Source: Thamnaconus septentrionalis (Eukaryota > Chordata > Actinopteri > Tetraodontiformes > Monacanthidae). Taken from it: a stretch of 64,000 nucleotides of DNA. The DNA lies in the NCBI GenBank assembly GCA_009823395.1, contig CM020509.1, positions 15,733,001-15,797,000 of the forward strand, given 5' to 3'. The notes under the pieces are model-generated. The model was not told the origin of the DNA. It did not search any database and worked only from the letters and a program-made list of their open reading frames with translations. Both the position numbers and the translations under genes were made by a program. Below are positions 24,251 to 35,865 of this stretch, piece by piece (the first letter of the stretch is position 1; each line of letters starts with the position of its first letter).

Positions 24251-24323
<73 letters not shown>
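24251..24323. repeat. (CA)n microsatellite in right duplication unit
   Basis: Counterpart of the tract at 22003-22071, here followed by CCAGGGAAAG and about 150 bp before the shared ATGGGGCTTAATG. Confidence 0.95.
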
Positions 24324-24324
<1 letters not shown>

Positions 24325-24953
24325 AGGGAAAGAAAGATCTGCTATGGCGAAGGGGATTAACAGAGGAAGTGAGTGTGAGCCTGCGATGGAGTCTGCAATC
24401 AAGCTCTGCCTGTAAACACAGCGGTGCTCCAGTAACAAGTGCCGCTTCGCCCTGATTCCTGCATTACTGCTCCACTATGGGGCTTAATGAACGGCGTAGT
24501 GATTGCCGGAGCTGCGTTAGTTCCAAATTCAAGGAAGTGTGATTTTCTGGATAGTTTTCAGCGCAATCATTGGAGAAGCCGACTGCGGATGCATTAAAAC
24601 ACTTCAGTGACACGTCGAAGGAAGTTTTCAACATTTCTGCTCAGATTCTTTTTTTTTCTTTTTTTTTGCAACCTTTGCCCGAGGAGAGCGACAGCGAAAG
24701 GATTGTTTCCAGTAAACGGTACCCAGAATGACATCTGCTAATGTTCAAGTGACAAAAAAAAAGCCCGTAGTGGTCAGGCGGCTTCGCGGATCGTCGCCGT
24801 CGCTGTCAAGGAGATTCTCCGCCGAGAGAGTGAGAGAGAGAGTTTGTGGAGGGAGGACAAAAATCAAGACATGCCGCAGTCGAGGCTGTACGAGTCCCCA
24901 TTTCTAGCAAACAACTGCGGTTGGCTTCCCGAGGCGTGACCGCAAACATTGCC

Positions 24954-27445
24954 CGGCCTTACCCCGTGCGTCTCATCTGGTCATGTAGCGGCGGAAACAA
25001 GTGGCGATGCCGCGGCGGTGACAAGACGCAGCAATTAAATTAACAGAGTTAATTGGGTTAAACGCTGAGCGCAGGAAGAGTTTGGTTACTTATAAACAAG
25101 ACCGGGTGTTGACACAAGCTCCATGCGTTGCAAAGGCTTTCTAAAATATGTACTTTTTTTTTTTTTTGCGCCGCATACACTCTGACGGTAAGGACAAATG
25201 AAAGGCGCATCTGGATGCACTCGTCCGCTTGAGGCTTTTGGCTTTCTTTGCAGCTGACAGCGAGAGTTGCACAGTGCTTGGATGGGATTTTCATCCACTT
25301 CAAAATGCAACCAACTAAGAGGTTTACTGGGGAAAAAAAGGAAAAAAAAAAAAGCTCAGGGACACAGATATTTTCCTGACTACTTTAAGACAAGTAATGT
25401 ACAACGAGCTGACAAACACTTGAATCGACTCTGACTTTGACTTTCCCGGTTTGGTCTGATCGGATGAGTCGGGTTGTGTTGCGGGCTGGACAGTTCGCTC
25501 GCACGTATTTACAATTCCTCCGCCATCACGGCAGTTCGGGAGGGGCGTGCTTGGCGTGCCGGAGTCTAGTGCTCTCTGCACGGGTCACCAAGAGAACCCA
25601 TCCATGTATCATCAGTCAGCAGACAGCGCAGCGACATTTCACTTTGGTGCATATCAACTGTGTGTAAACAGTGAAATGTGAAGCAACACAGTTCTTCGCG
25701 AGAATGTGTTGGTGGTCCCCCTCCGTAGTCAGCCAGAGCTTTAATAACAAGATGTCCTCAGCCTTGGATCTCACCCCTGGACACTGTTAACATAGATATG
25801 TCAGCCTGATTACTCCAGCAGAGGCAAAGATGCCTTCGGAAGTTCTTGCGGGCACTGACGGAGTAAAAGAGCCTTGATTGTAGGCTCAAATTGACTTCAA
25901 CGGAACGGACTCAGACACTGTTAAACTACAGAAAAGAGGACGACGCAGCTGGCCAATGTTCAAATTAAGTTCAATTACTCAGTTTAATATGTGAAAATAC
26001 TCCAAAATGTGATGATTTTACACATTGGTTAAAGAAAGAAAAACAGTACATTGTGCTGTACTAAAGCAACATTTTTCGTATGTGTGACTGGACGCAACGA
26101 AAAATTCTTGACTTTGAAATGGTCCGTACTGTTCTGCTTAAGGCTATGGATGATCTCCACTGCGAAGATTTAACAAGGACCCTTATAGAGATTAGTTATT
26201 TCCAGGGAAAGAAGGCAAGCATGCCTTGTTTTCCCAATGAATCTCGGGCCACAGCAGAGCCCTGGAGCAGCGCAGCCATTGCTCCTTGGAAGGCAACGTG
26301 TTAGACTTGAAGCATTCAAATCTTGGGACTCACAAGTAATGAGAAGGAAAAAAAAGGCAAAAGCAGCAGATGGCTGTTTGTGTGCGGCGGTCTCAGTATC
26401 AGGGGAGGGCTGCTCTCCAAACCTCAGTCACTGATCTAATGGATGAAGTGAGTCATACCCACCTTCAGTATGAAAACGACCATCTCCATCAAACACACAT
26501 GGGCCGAGCACAATGAGTCGCTTTCATAAAACAATGTTTTTCTGGTTTTCCTGGTCATCCCCTCTTTGTGCGAGCGCTGCGCTCCACTCTGGTGCTTTGA
26601 CATCTGTTTTCAATGTTGCGCTCCTGTCTTTTCATTCGAGCCACTCTTAGCAGGCCATCGGAGTCGAGCACCTGCTTTATCGGAAAACCGCAATCAGAGT
26701 TAAACCATTATCAGAGTCATTGCATCATTAAAAAGTCCCTCTTTTAAATGATAAAACCCAAACCGATTTCGGCCTGCGCTGCATTTGCCTTCAATTTGAA
26801 CCTTTTTTTTTTTTTTTTTTTTAATTTTATTAGGAACTCTTGCCATGTGCTAGGTGCCCTGACAGACTGTTCTCATTTCCACAAACCTCAGATCATGAGA
26901 CGGAAAGCTGTGGCAGTCTCGTGCAGACAAAATGCATGCATGCTCGGTTTCACTTCTGCAATTTCTGATTTCAGTAAATTAGAAACACCGCTGTGAAGTG
27001 AATCACCGGCAACGGGGGGAAAACAAAGCAGTTGCCATTGCCATGACAGCCACGCAATAAACTGACAATGGGGGTCAAACATATAAGTGGCATTTACCCC
27101 GTCATTAATGGATGCAGGTTTTAGTAGTTTGCTTTGTGATTCAGACTAATAATCAAAATACTTCAGATATTTACCTGTTCGGAACTGCAAGCTGTGAAGT
27201 GCTTAAATTAGACCAAACCCTAATCTCCTGCCTGTCAAACCATTCCACCTCCCATGCAGAGCGCTGCCTTTTTAGAGCCTCTCTCAGCTATTAATTAGGT
27301 GAGATACCGCAGGGAAAATTGTGTGATTTATTCACGCATTGCATTTTGAATAAGGAACATTTCGCAGCGTGTAGTCGTGCTGCAACATCGTTGCGAAAAC
27401 AAAAAAACAAACAAAAAAAAATGTTCTGTGCTCACCAGTTTTTTC
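24954..27445. other. Intergenic DNA between the two tandem duplications
   Basis: No gene recognised. Contains long T runs near 25148 and 26800. Upstream parts of the neurl1b transcription unit could extend here, but nothing shows it. Confidence 0.6.
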
Positions 27446-30044
27446 TTTGGTTTTCAATATTATTTTATGACCTTTCAGCTGGAAAGAGTTTTGCTCAGTC
27501 GCTACCCAACTGCACATTTGCACAATAAACCTGAGAACTCTCAGATGCTGAGGAAGGCTGAGGTTTGACAAGGCAGCAAGTAAAACTTTGATTGCATGCA
27601 AATGTGTTTTCACTGCGAGCGATAAAAGTGATAAGGTTGAGAATACACATGCAAAATGCAGAATTTTTTATTCAATTTCAATGTCAATGGATTCCTTGAA
27701 CTGTTACATGCTGACCCCTTGAAGCAAATGATAACCAGCAGAGATGTGAAGTTGTAATGGGAGGGACTCCTGGTCCATTTTCCATTGTCAGAGTCTAAAT
27801 CATGACATTATGTAACGTGTCAGCCAATGACATTACCCGACCCCTGTAATACTAAGACAATGGAAACAGGCGGCAGTTATGTGAACATCTTCACTGCTGC
27901 TTCTGCTGCTGCTGCTTCTGCTGCTGTTTGGTGTTTTAAGGCATGCATAACTGTCAATAAATCATTGTTGCACAAAAAAAAAATAAATGTCTAGTTTGTG
28001 GTGGCTGGACATGAAACGTTGACATGGCTCCACTAAAATGTTGTTTTAGGCCTCTCCGTCAGTGGGAGACGTGCTAAAAATGGCCCTTCAATGCATTTAA
28101 CCAGATGCACAGACAGTGCTCTTCCTCCATCTGTTCTATTGTCTCGGTGTTCTCTGGGATGAGGGGCGGATGCACCACCGAAGGAGATGCAGGAAACACT
28201 CTTGGCCTAGAGCTGGAACCGCCAACTTTTTTTGCCTTTGGTGTGTAGGGGCTTGTGATGCACGTGCAACTTTTGGTCTAAGGCCTAATGAAGGTGTTTC
28301 CTGAAGCATACATCTCGATTTTTCTAGCTTTTTTACGATTTTGATCCAAATATCTTTTGTTTTATGGTGTAAGGCCTGTGGACTCAACAGCAGCTAATAA
28401 CAAATGTACTTATTGTAAAGATTGAAGAGCTTATATAAGACATTTATTTATCCAGTCATTTCAAGGATTTAGGAAAACATCTCTGCAGCATTTTTCTGAA
28501 ATGTACGAAGCAAATCTAGTTTTCTTAATTATTCAAAAGGGGACAAAGATGAAAGAGAACCCTAAAAAGGCCTAATAGTGAGCCGGGTGCTTGTCAACGG
28601 CAATAAAGTGAGTGTTTTTTGCGGTATATGTGGGACGTGGGACAGATGTTGTTGACTCATAGCTTTTTACTGCTGCGCCACAATCCTGTGCCATAGTCAC
28701 ACTAATCCTCTCAAGCGCATGCAAGCTAAAGCTGTGATTTTTTTTTTTTTTGCAGCATCTGAGAAATGACAACAACAAACCCACACTTAAGTTAATCCTG
28801 ATTGAACCAGTTACTTTATTGGAATTTTTTTCAATGTTCAAAGAGAAATCGGCTCCAGAGCAAAGAAGGCCTTGTCTGAATGCCGTTATCAGCTCCCAAA
28901 ATTCTGAAGTCGTGATTGTATTGCCCTGACTTATTATAAGAGCTGTGTCGATGGCAATTTCATGTCTGAAAGTGCCGTTCGTAAACAGTAGCTTTCATCG
29001 CTAGCCCTACATTTAAGATTCAATTTCTCCCATGCAGGAAGCAATGACGGCTCACTGCCTCCTGAGGACAACCTGCAACCTTTTTCTCGACTGTGACTCT
29101 GGTGGTGGTCGGTCACATCAGTTTGTCCTCCCTCTTGAGCAACAAGTCGAACATTCACTCCAAGGTGCTCTCTTACCTCACATGGACATCTTGAAAAGCA
29201 TCAATATGAACTATTTTCAGCTGGTCAGTGTGACCTTGCCTACCAGAGTGGAAAGTCTTGGTAGCTACAAAAACAAGCAAGGCATGGCCGGTCCTGCAGC
29301 GTTGAAGATGCTGCAATAGTTTCACAATAGATTTTGCAATATTTTCTTTTAAGTTTGGGACTGAACGTTTCCTTATTAATAAGAATTTTCAACGTACCCG
29401 ACCGGATCTTGGCTCGCCATCGGGTGGAAATGCTCGACAGCGCGAAGGAAAACCTCCCCAGAGAGATATCATGAACTCTCCCATCTTGTTATTATGCAAA
29501 TTACATTTGACAAGTCTTTTCATCTTGTCTGTTATGTTAGCATCAATCTTAAAAATACAAGAGTCATGAATCTGATACATGTTTTAAGAACTGCACGTAG
29601 GTTTGGGAACGTTTTTGAGCCTTTAAATCAGAGCTTTTCAATCATTTCATTTATTCCCAGTTTATCACAAATAAAAACCACATTGTTGGAGCAATTCGGT
29701 TTTTTGAGGTAGAGTCAATGTTCCTGAGAAGTGTGTGTTTTCCATCACGCCATACAGTAAAACAGTGTTCGGGATGTTTTCTTTATCCATGCTCACGTGC
29801 AGAAGCAGTTATTTTTTCTTCGGTCATTGACTTCGTCCATATTCCTCAAATTATATGACAAATAAAACTACCAACACAGTCAATACGTTAAACCTCATTT
29901 GGTGCTTTCCCACAATCAAACATAAACAGATCTGAGAATTCCCTGCACGTTGCTAGAAGTAGCCGTGTACACGCTGGGCTGGCGCCCCTTGACGACGCAA
30001 TCCTTGACCGCAGAGGTTCTCGCCAACCGGAGAAGGTCTCCGGT
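27446..30044. repeat. Tandem duplication 2, left unit
   Basis: A block of about 2.6 kb beginning TTTGGTTTTCAATATT at 27446 recurs head-to-tail from 30045. It ends with CGCCAACCGGAGAAGGTCTC near 30040. No gene is seen inside; the open frames shared by both units (for example 29032-29319) have no recognisable domain. Confidence 0.95.
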
Positions 30045-32636
30045 TTTGGTTTTCAATATTATTTTATGACCTTTCAGCTGGAAAGAGTTTTGCTCAGTCG
30101 CTACCCAACTGCACATTTGCACAATAAACCTGAGAACTCTCAGATGCTGAGGAAGGCTGAGGTTTGACAAGGCAGCAAGTAAAACTTTGATTGCATGCAA
30201 ATGTGTTTTCACTGCGAGCGATAAAAGTGATAAGGTTGAGAATACACATGCAAAATGCAGAATTTTTATTCAATTTCAATGTCAATGGATTCCTTGAACT
30301 GTTACATGCTGACCCCTTGAAGCAAATGATAACCAGCAGAGATGTGAAGTTGTAATGGGAGGGACTCCTGGTCCATTTTCCATTGTCAGAGTCTAAATCA
30401 TGACATTATGTAACGTGTCAGCCAATGACATTACCGACCCTGTAATACTAAGACAATGGAAACAGGCGGCAGTTATGTGAACATCTTCACTGCTGCTTCT
30501 GCTGCTGCTGCTTCTGCTGCTGTTTGGTGTTTTAAGGCATGCATAACTGTCAATAAATCATTGTTGCACATAAAAAAATAAATGTCTAGTTTGTGGTGGC
30601 TGGACATGAAAGCGTTGACATGGCTCCACTAAAATGTTGTTTTAGGCCTCTCCGTCAGTGGGAGGCGTGCTAAAAATAGCCCTTCAATGCATTTAACCAG
30701 ATGCACAGACAGTGCTCTTCCTCCATCTGTTCTATTGTCTCGGTGTTCTCTGGGATGAGGCGGATGCACCACCGAAGGAGATGCAGGAAACACTCTTGGC
30801 CTAGAGCTGGAACCGCCAACTTTTTTTGCCTTTGGTGTGTAGGGGCTTGTGATGCACGTGCAACTTTTGGTCTAAGGCCTAATGAAGGTGTTTCCTGAAG
30901 CATACATCTCGATTTTTCTAGCTTTTTTACGATTTTGATCCAAATATCTTTTGTTTTATGGTGTAAGGCCTGTGGACTCAACAGCAGCTAATAACAAATG
31001 TACTTATTGTAAAGATTGAAGAGCTTATATAAGACATTTATTTATCCAGTCATTTCAAGGATTTAGGAAAACATCTCTGCAGCATTTTTCTGAAATGTCT
31101 GAAGCAAATCTAGTTTTCTTAATTATTCAAAAGGGGACAAAGATGAAAGAGAACCCTAAAAGGCCTAATAGTGAGCCGGGTGCTTGTCAACGGCAATAAA
31201 GTGAGTGTTTTGCGGGTATATGTGGGACGTGGGACAGATGTTGTTGACTCATAGCTTTTTACTGCTGCGCCACAATCCTGTGCCATAGTCACACTAATCC
31301 TCTCAAGCGCATGCAAGCTAAAGCTGTGATTTTTTTTTTTTTTTTGCAGCATCTGAGAAATGACAACAACAAACCCACACTTAAGTTAATCCTGATTGAA
31401 CCAGTTACTTTATTGGAATTTTTTTCAATGTTCAAAGAGAAATCGGCTCCAGAGCAAAGAAGGCCTTGTCTGAATGCCGTTATCAGCTCCCAAAATTCTG
31501 AAGTCGTGATTGTATTGCCCTGACTTATTATAAGAGCTGTGTCGATGGCAATTTCATGTCTGAAAGTGCCGTTCGTAAACAGTAGCTTTCATCGCTAGCC
31601 CTACATTTAAGATTCAATTTCTCCCATGCAGGAAGCAATGACGGCTCACTGCCTCCTGAGGACAACCTGCAACCTTTTTCTCGACTGTGACTCTGGTGGT
31701 GGTCGGTCACATCAGTTTGTCCTCCCTCTTGAGCAACAAGTCGAACATTCACTCCAAGGTGCTCTCTTACCTCACATGGACATCTTGAAAAGCATCAATA
31801 TGAACTATTTTCAGCTGGTCAGTGTGACCTTGCCTACCAGAGTGGAAAGTCTTGGTAGCTACAAAAACAAGCAAGGCATGGCCGGTCCTGCAGCGTTGAA
31901 GATGCTGCAATAGTTTCACAATAGATTTTGCAATATTTTTTCTTTAAGTTTGGGACTGAACGTTTCCTTATTAATAAGAATTTTCAACGTACCCGACCGG
32001 ATCTTGGCTCGCCATCGGTGGAAATGCTCGACAGCGCGAAGGAAAACCTCCCCAGAGAGATATCATGAACTCTCCCATCTTGTTATTATGCAAATTACAT
32101 TTGACAAGTCTTTTCATCTTGTCTGTTATGTTAGCATCAATCTTAAAAATACAAGAGTCATGAATCTGATACATGTTTTAAGAACTGTACGTAGGTTTGG
32201 GAACGTTTTTGAGCCTTTAAATCAGAGCTTTTCAATCATTTCATTTATTCCCAGTTTATCACAAATAAAAACCACATTGTTGGAGCAATTCGGTTTTTTG
32301 AGGTAGAGTCAATGTTCCTGAGAAGTGTGTGTTTTCCATCACGCCATACAGTAAAACAGTGTTCGGGATGTTTTCTTTATCCATGCTCACGTGCAGAAGC
32401 AGTTATTTTTTCTTCGGTCATTGACTTCGTCCATATTCCTCAAATTATATGACAAATAAAACTACCAACACAGTCAATACGTTAAACCTCATTTGGTGCT
32501 TTCCCACAATCAAACATAAACAGATCTGAGAATTCCCTGCACGTTGCTAGAAGTAGCCGTGTTTACACGCGGCTGGCGCCCTTGACGACGCAATCCTTGA
32601 CCGCAGAGGTTCTCGCCAACCGGGAGAAGGTCTCGG
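30045..32636. repeat. Tandem duplication 2, right unit
   Basis: About 2.59 kb, nearly identical to 27446-30044. Differences are mostly one-base changes in runs of G, C, A or T plus scattered substitutions (for example a GTACG/GTCTG difference near 28504 and 31098). It ends at AAGGTCTCGG, after which the sequence is unique. Confidence 0.95.
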
Positions 32637-35589
32637 TGGGGTGATGACACCGCATACTTTGGTTATAATTACCCCCGAGCAGTTACTAAAAAAGACATTG
32701 TGGCCCACTTTCGACAACAAGCCCAGAACAACCCCGTTCGTAAAAGACTCGAGTGTCTTGAAATGAGGTTCAAGAACAACAGCCAACAGCTGCGCTTGCT
32801 ACATACTTACTGTTAGTGTGCTCTTGTTTTTTGTCTCACGGTCTCCAAAGGACAGAGCACACAAAGCGGAGCTCAGGGCTCCAGGTAATATGTTACATAA
32901 TTGTATATTTTCTTCCAGACCCCTTTCCATTACTCTGGTCGTCAGGCACACAAGGACACAACTGCTCAGCCTGCTGCCGCTTTACTCTTTGGCTCTAGCT
33001 TTTCCTACCACCTCATTCCTCCTGCACGCACAGAAATGTTATTGCACGATTTACTGGCATGTCAGAGTTTTTTGCTTTTTTTGCTCTCTCCAAAAGTATT
33101 TTATCTTAAAGTTAGATTCTTATTACTTTCATGAAATGCCCACCACCAAATTCAGCTTAAGCAGCTCAGAAATAAGCTTGTGACAAACTGAACAAACCGC
33201 CACAAAGCCTTTCCTGTTCTCTTGTTCATCATGATCAAGGTCATTCCAAGACCCTTCGGGGGGGGGGGATTCAAGTCAAGTCTCTCACTGTCGAGCTCTG
33301 CGCACATGAGTCACTCATGTGAGCTGACATAACGGCCGTCTGAGCCGCCGGCAGCGACGTGAGGTCAGCAAATTACGCGGCATTCTTTTTTTGATTGCGG
33401 GTCGCAGCCCCTTTTTTTTTTTTTTTCCTTTGACTTTAATGACGCTGTTGTTCGACCTTGTGAATAATGCCAACAGTTATTTCCTTTATCTCGGAACTGG
33501 GGTGAAGTGAGGTTGTGATCAACCCTGTGCTTGTCCTCGCCGATCCAGCCACCTGCTCCTGACTAGTCCAGGTGCATTGTGCTCCTTCGCCAACCGACCC
33601 TCCCCAGTGCTCTGCCCCACAGTTGCATCACAGATTCCAGCCCCATCACGCCTTTCTGTATTGAGTTTCTACACTGTAGACACACTGACAAACCAGCCAG
33701 GGATAATCTTTCACAGCCTCCAGGCTGGATTCCTTATCTATTCTCCTCATCCTGACAGCTGCATACGCAATTAATCTGACACTGCGCCAAACAAAAAAAT
33801 AAAAATGTTTTTCATTTCATTTTCAAGGTGCCCCTGGTCCGGCCGCGACAGCCGCAATGCCTCCAGCCACCGACTAGTCCCCTTGCCTGAAGTTCTGCAG
33901 CTGTACAGTGACGCTAAATGCACTACAGTAGAACACACCACTTGACATTGCACAATGGTTCCTCTTAAGTGGGGCCTCTAGTCCCAAACAAAACCTTTAC
34001 TTTCCTGACACGAAGCGCCTGATGTGGCGCGAATGCACAGCCCGAATCAGGACGTGCAGCAGAAGGAGTCTCACGAAGTTTCCACAACAGAGCGGGCTGA
34101 GCTGCGCAATTTGCATTTGATTGTGTTTGACTGCTAGAAGATGTGACAGGCAGCTCCACCACAAAATTGCTCTCCAACGACCAAAACCCGGAGACGGTTC
34201 CGACTTCTCTGCCCACAGTGGGCTGCCACAGCGAGGAACGCGAGGACGGGTCATGTTAGCAACCGCGGGAAAGGCTGCTTCGTGGCAGCTTCACAGCATC
34301 ACTCTGAATTCAGCTTTGATCATTCCACCAAGCTTGTGCACTCGCCTCCCTCGTTCCAACTGGCTTCAGATTTACAAGCTACATCTCAAATACTGCAAAA
34401 ATTCTGACGTATGCCAAGGTCTCTGTGCATGTTGTCGTGGTATTATTGTTGCTTCTTTTTTACCATCATGTGATGATTACGAGTTTTAAACATATTTTTA
34501 CAAAGTCAGAGTTTCAAAACTACTGATGTGTTCAAGGCTCCTTCAAGTCATGTGCAGCAGTAAGTAACACTGGTATTACTATTTTATCATTGTCATTATA
34601 CTATAATTATTATTTCATGACATTTAAAACCTGTTTGACCCTCAGCTTCTGTCCTGTTTCCTTTTCGCATCTTCCTCATCTCCCTGTGCTATTGCCGGAC
34701 AAAGCAGCGTCATTAAGTGTTTTGTACGGAAGGGAGAGGCTCTCTGTCTTTCTCGGCTGACCCGGGTGGATATATTTGAAAGAGATAAAATCCTGTTGCT
34801 TTGGATCTCCAGGGAAACAGCTGCCATGCAAATCCGGTTCCCATGGAGCAGCCAGTAGCTGAGGTGCGTACACACTCCGCTTGGACCAGACGGCCTTCAC
34901 TGGGCAGCACCAAGCATATTCTTCCTACTGCCTGTAGTTGAAGCAATCACTGTCAAAAATGAATTGCCAACAACGATGAATAACGGAATTGTCCTGGTTT
35001 CGCTACTCAAGAACATGTAAACTCCATCATCCTAATAATGCTTAATAATGTTTAATCGTTGGTGCTCAAATATGGGACGTTTTGACCAAAAGAAAAAGTC
35101 AATACTTATTCCAATCTATTAAAAAAAAACTGGCTGGACTTCGACTCAAAGAAATAAATGATGTTCATCTACACACACTTTCAGGCCTTCCAGCTGCAAT
35201 TGTGCCGGTAAGCAGAAACAGGACAGGGCCCCTTTCTGTTGTTCTATGATTCAGATCAGCTTGTGTTGGCTGACCCTTACAGTTCAGTTGGAGTCCAGCA
35301 CCTAAGTAAACATAATCATTTATTTTATTAAATAAAAAATAGGTCCAAAAAAAGAAAACGCAAAAAGATTTTTTTGTTTTATTTTCTCCTCTGCCGAGAC
35401 GGGTGGTTGATGAGGTTGTGGTGCTCTCATTTATTCAGAGTCATGTGTTTGAGCAAAATGATCCAGAGAAGGTTCCAACTTGACACGTTCATTGCAATCA
35501 TAAAAAAAAATAAAAAGTTGGAACTTTAAAGTTTCCATCACTATTGCATGGAACAAACAATATATTTTATTTCATGGAGTTATTTTAGG

Positions 35590-35865
35590 CCAACGCTGTG
35601 GTGTGGTGGTTAGCACTGTCACCTCACAGCAGAAGGGTCGCGGGTTCGACCCCTGAGCCCCGAGTGAGGTTCTTTCAGAGTTGTCTAGCTTCCTTCTACA
35701 GTCCAAAGACATGCGTGTGAGGCAAAATGGGAATTGGGAATGTGTGAGTGTGAATAGTTGTTTGTCTTTGTGTGTTTCCACAAAGACAGCTGGGATGGGC
35801 TGCAGCAAACCCCTGCAACCCTGAGTGCATTAGAAAGTAGGTATAGAAGACGGACGAATGGTTCT
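35590..35865 (+). repeat. Teleost interspersed repeat, SINE-like with tRNA-like B-box
   Basis: Contains GGTGGTTAGCACTGTCACCT and GGTCGCGGGTTCGACCCC (matching a pol III B-box), then TCCAAAGACATGCGTGTGAG and a tail GCTGGGATGGGCTGCAGC. I recognise this arrangement from a very abundant fish repeat family. It is diverged and probably inactive. Confidence 0.7.

Larger units (their letters stand above)
22548..24953. repeat. Tandem duplication 1, right unit (contains neurl1b exon 1)
   Basis: Near-identical second unit, about 2.41 kb, beginning at the same GGCGGCGACG and ending at the same AACATTGCC, after which the sequence becomes unique. Includes the second copy of neurl1b exon 1 (22737-22767) and, at about 24324-24478, a segment missing from the left unit. 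Confidence 0.95.

Noticed and set aside
29032..29319. 95-codon plus-strand frame identical in both units of duplication 2
   Set aside because: Its identity reflects the recent duplication, not selection; no known domain and no splice-compatible neighbours.
35640..35660. Possible tRNA gene suggested by GGTTCGACCCC
   Set aside because: Only a B-box-like stretch within an interspersed repeat; no cloverleaf or anticodon arm can be drawn.
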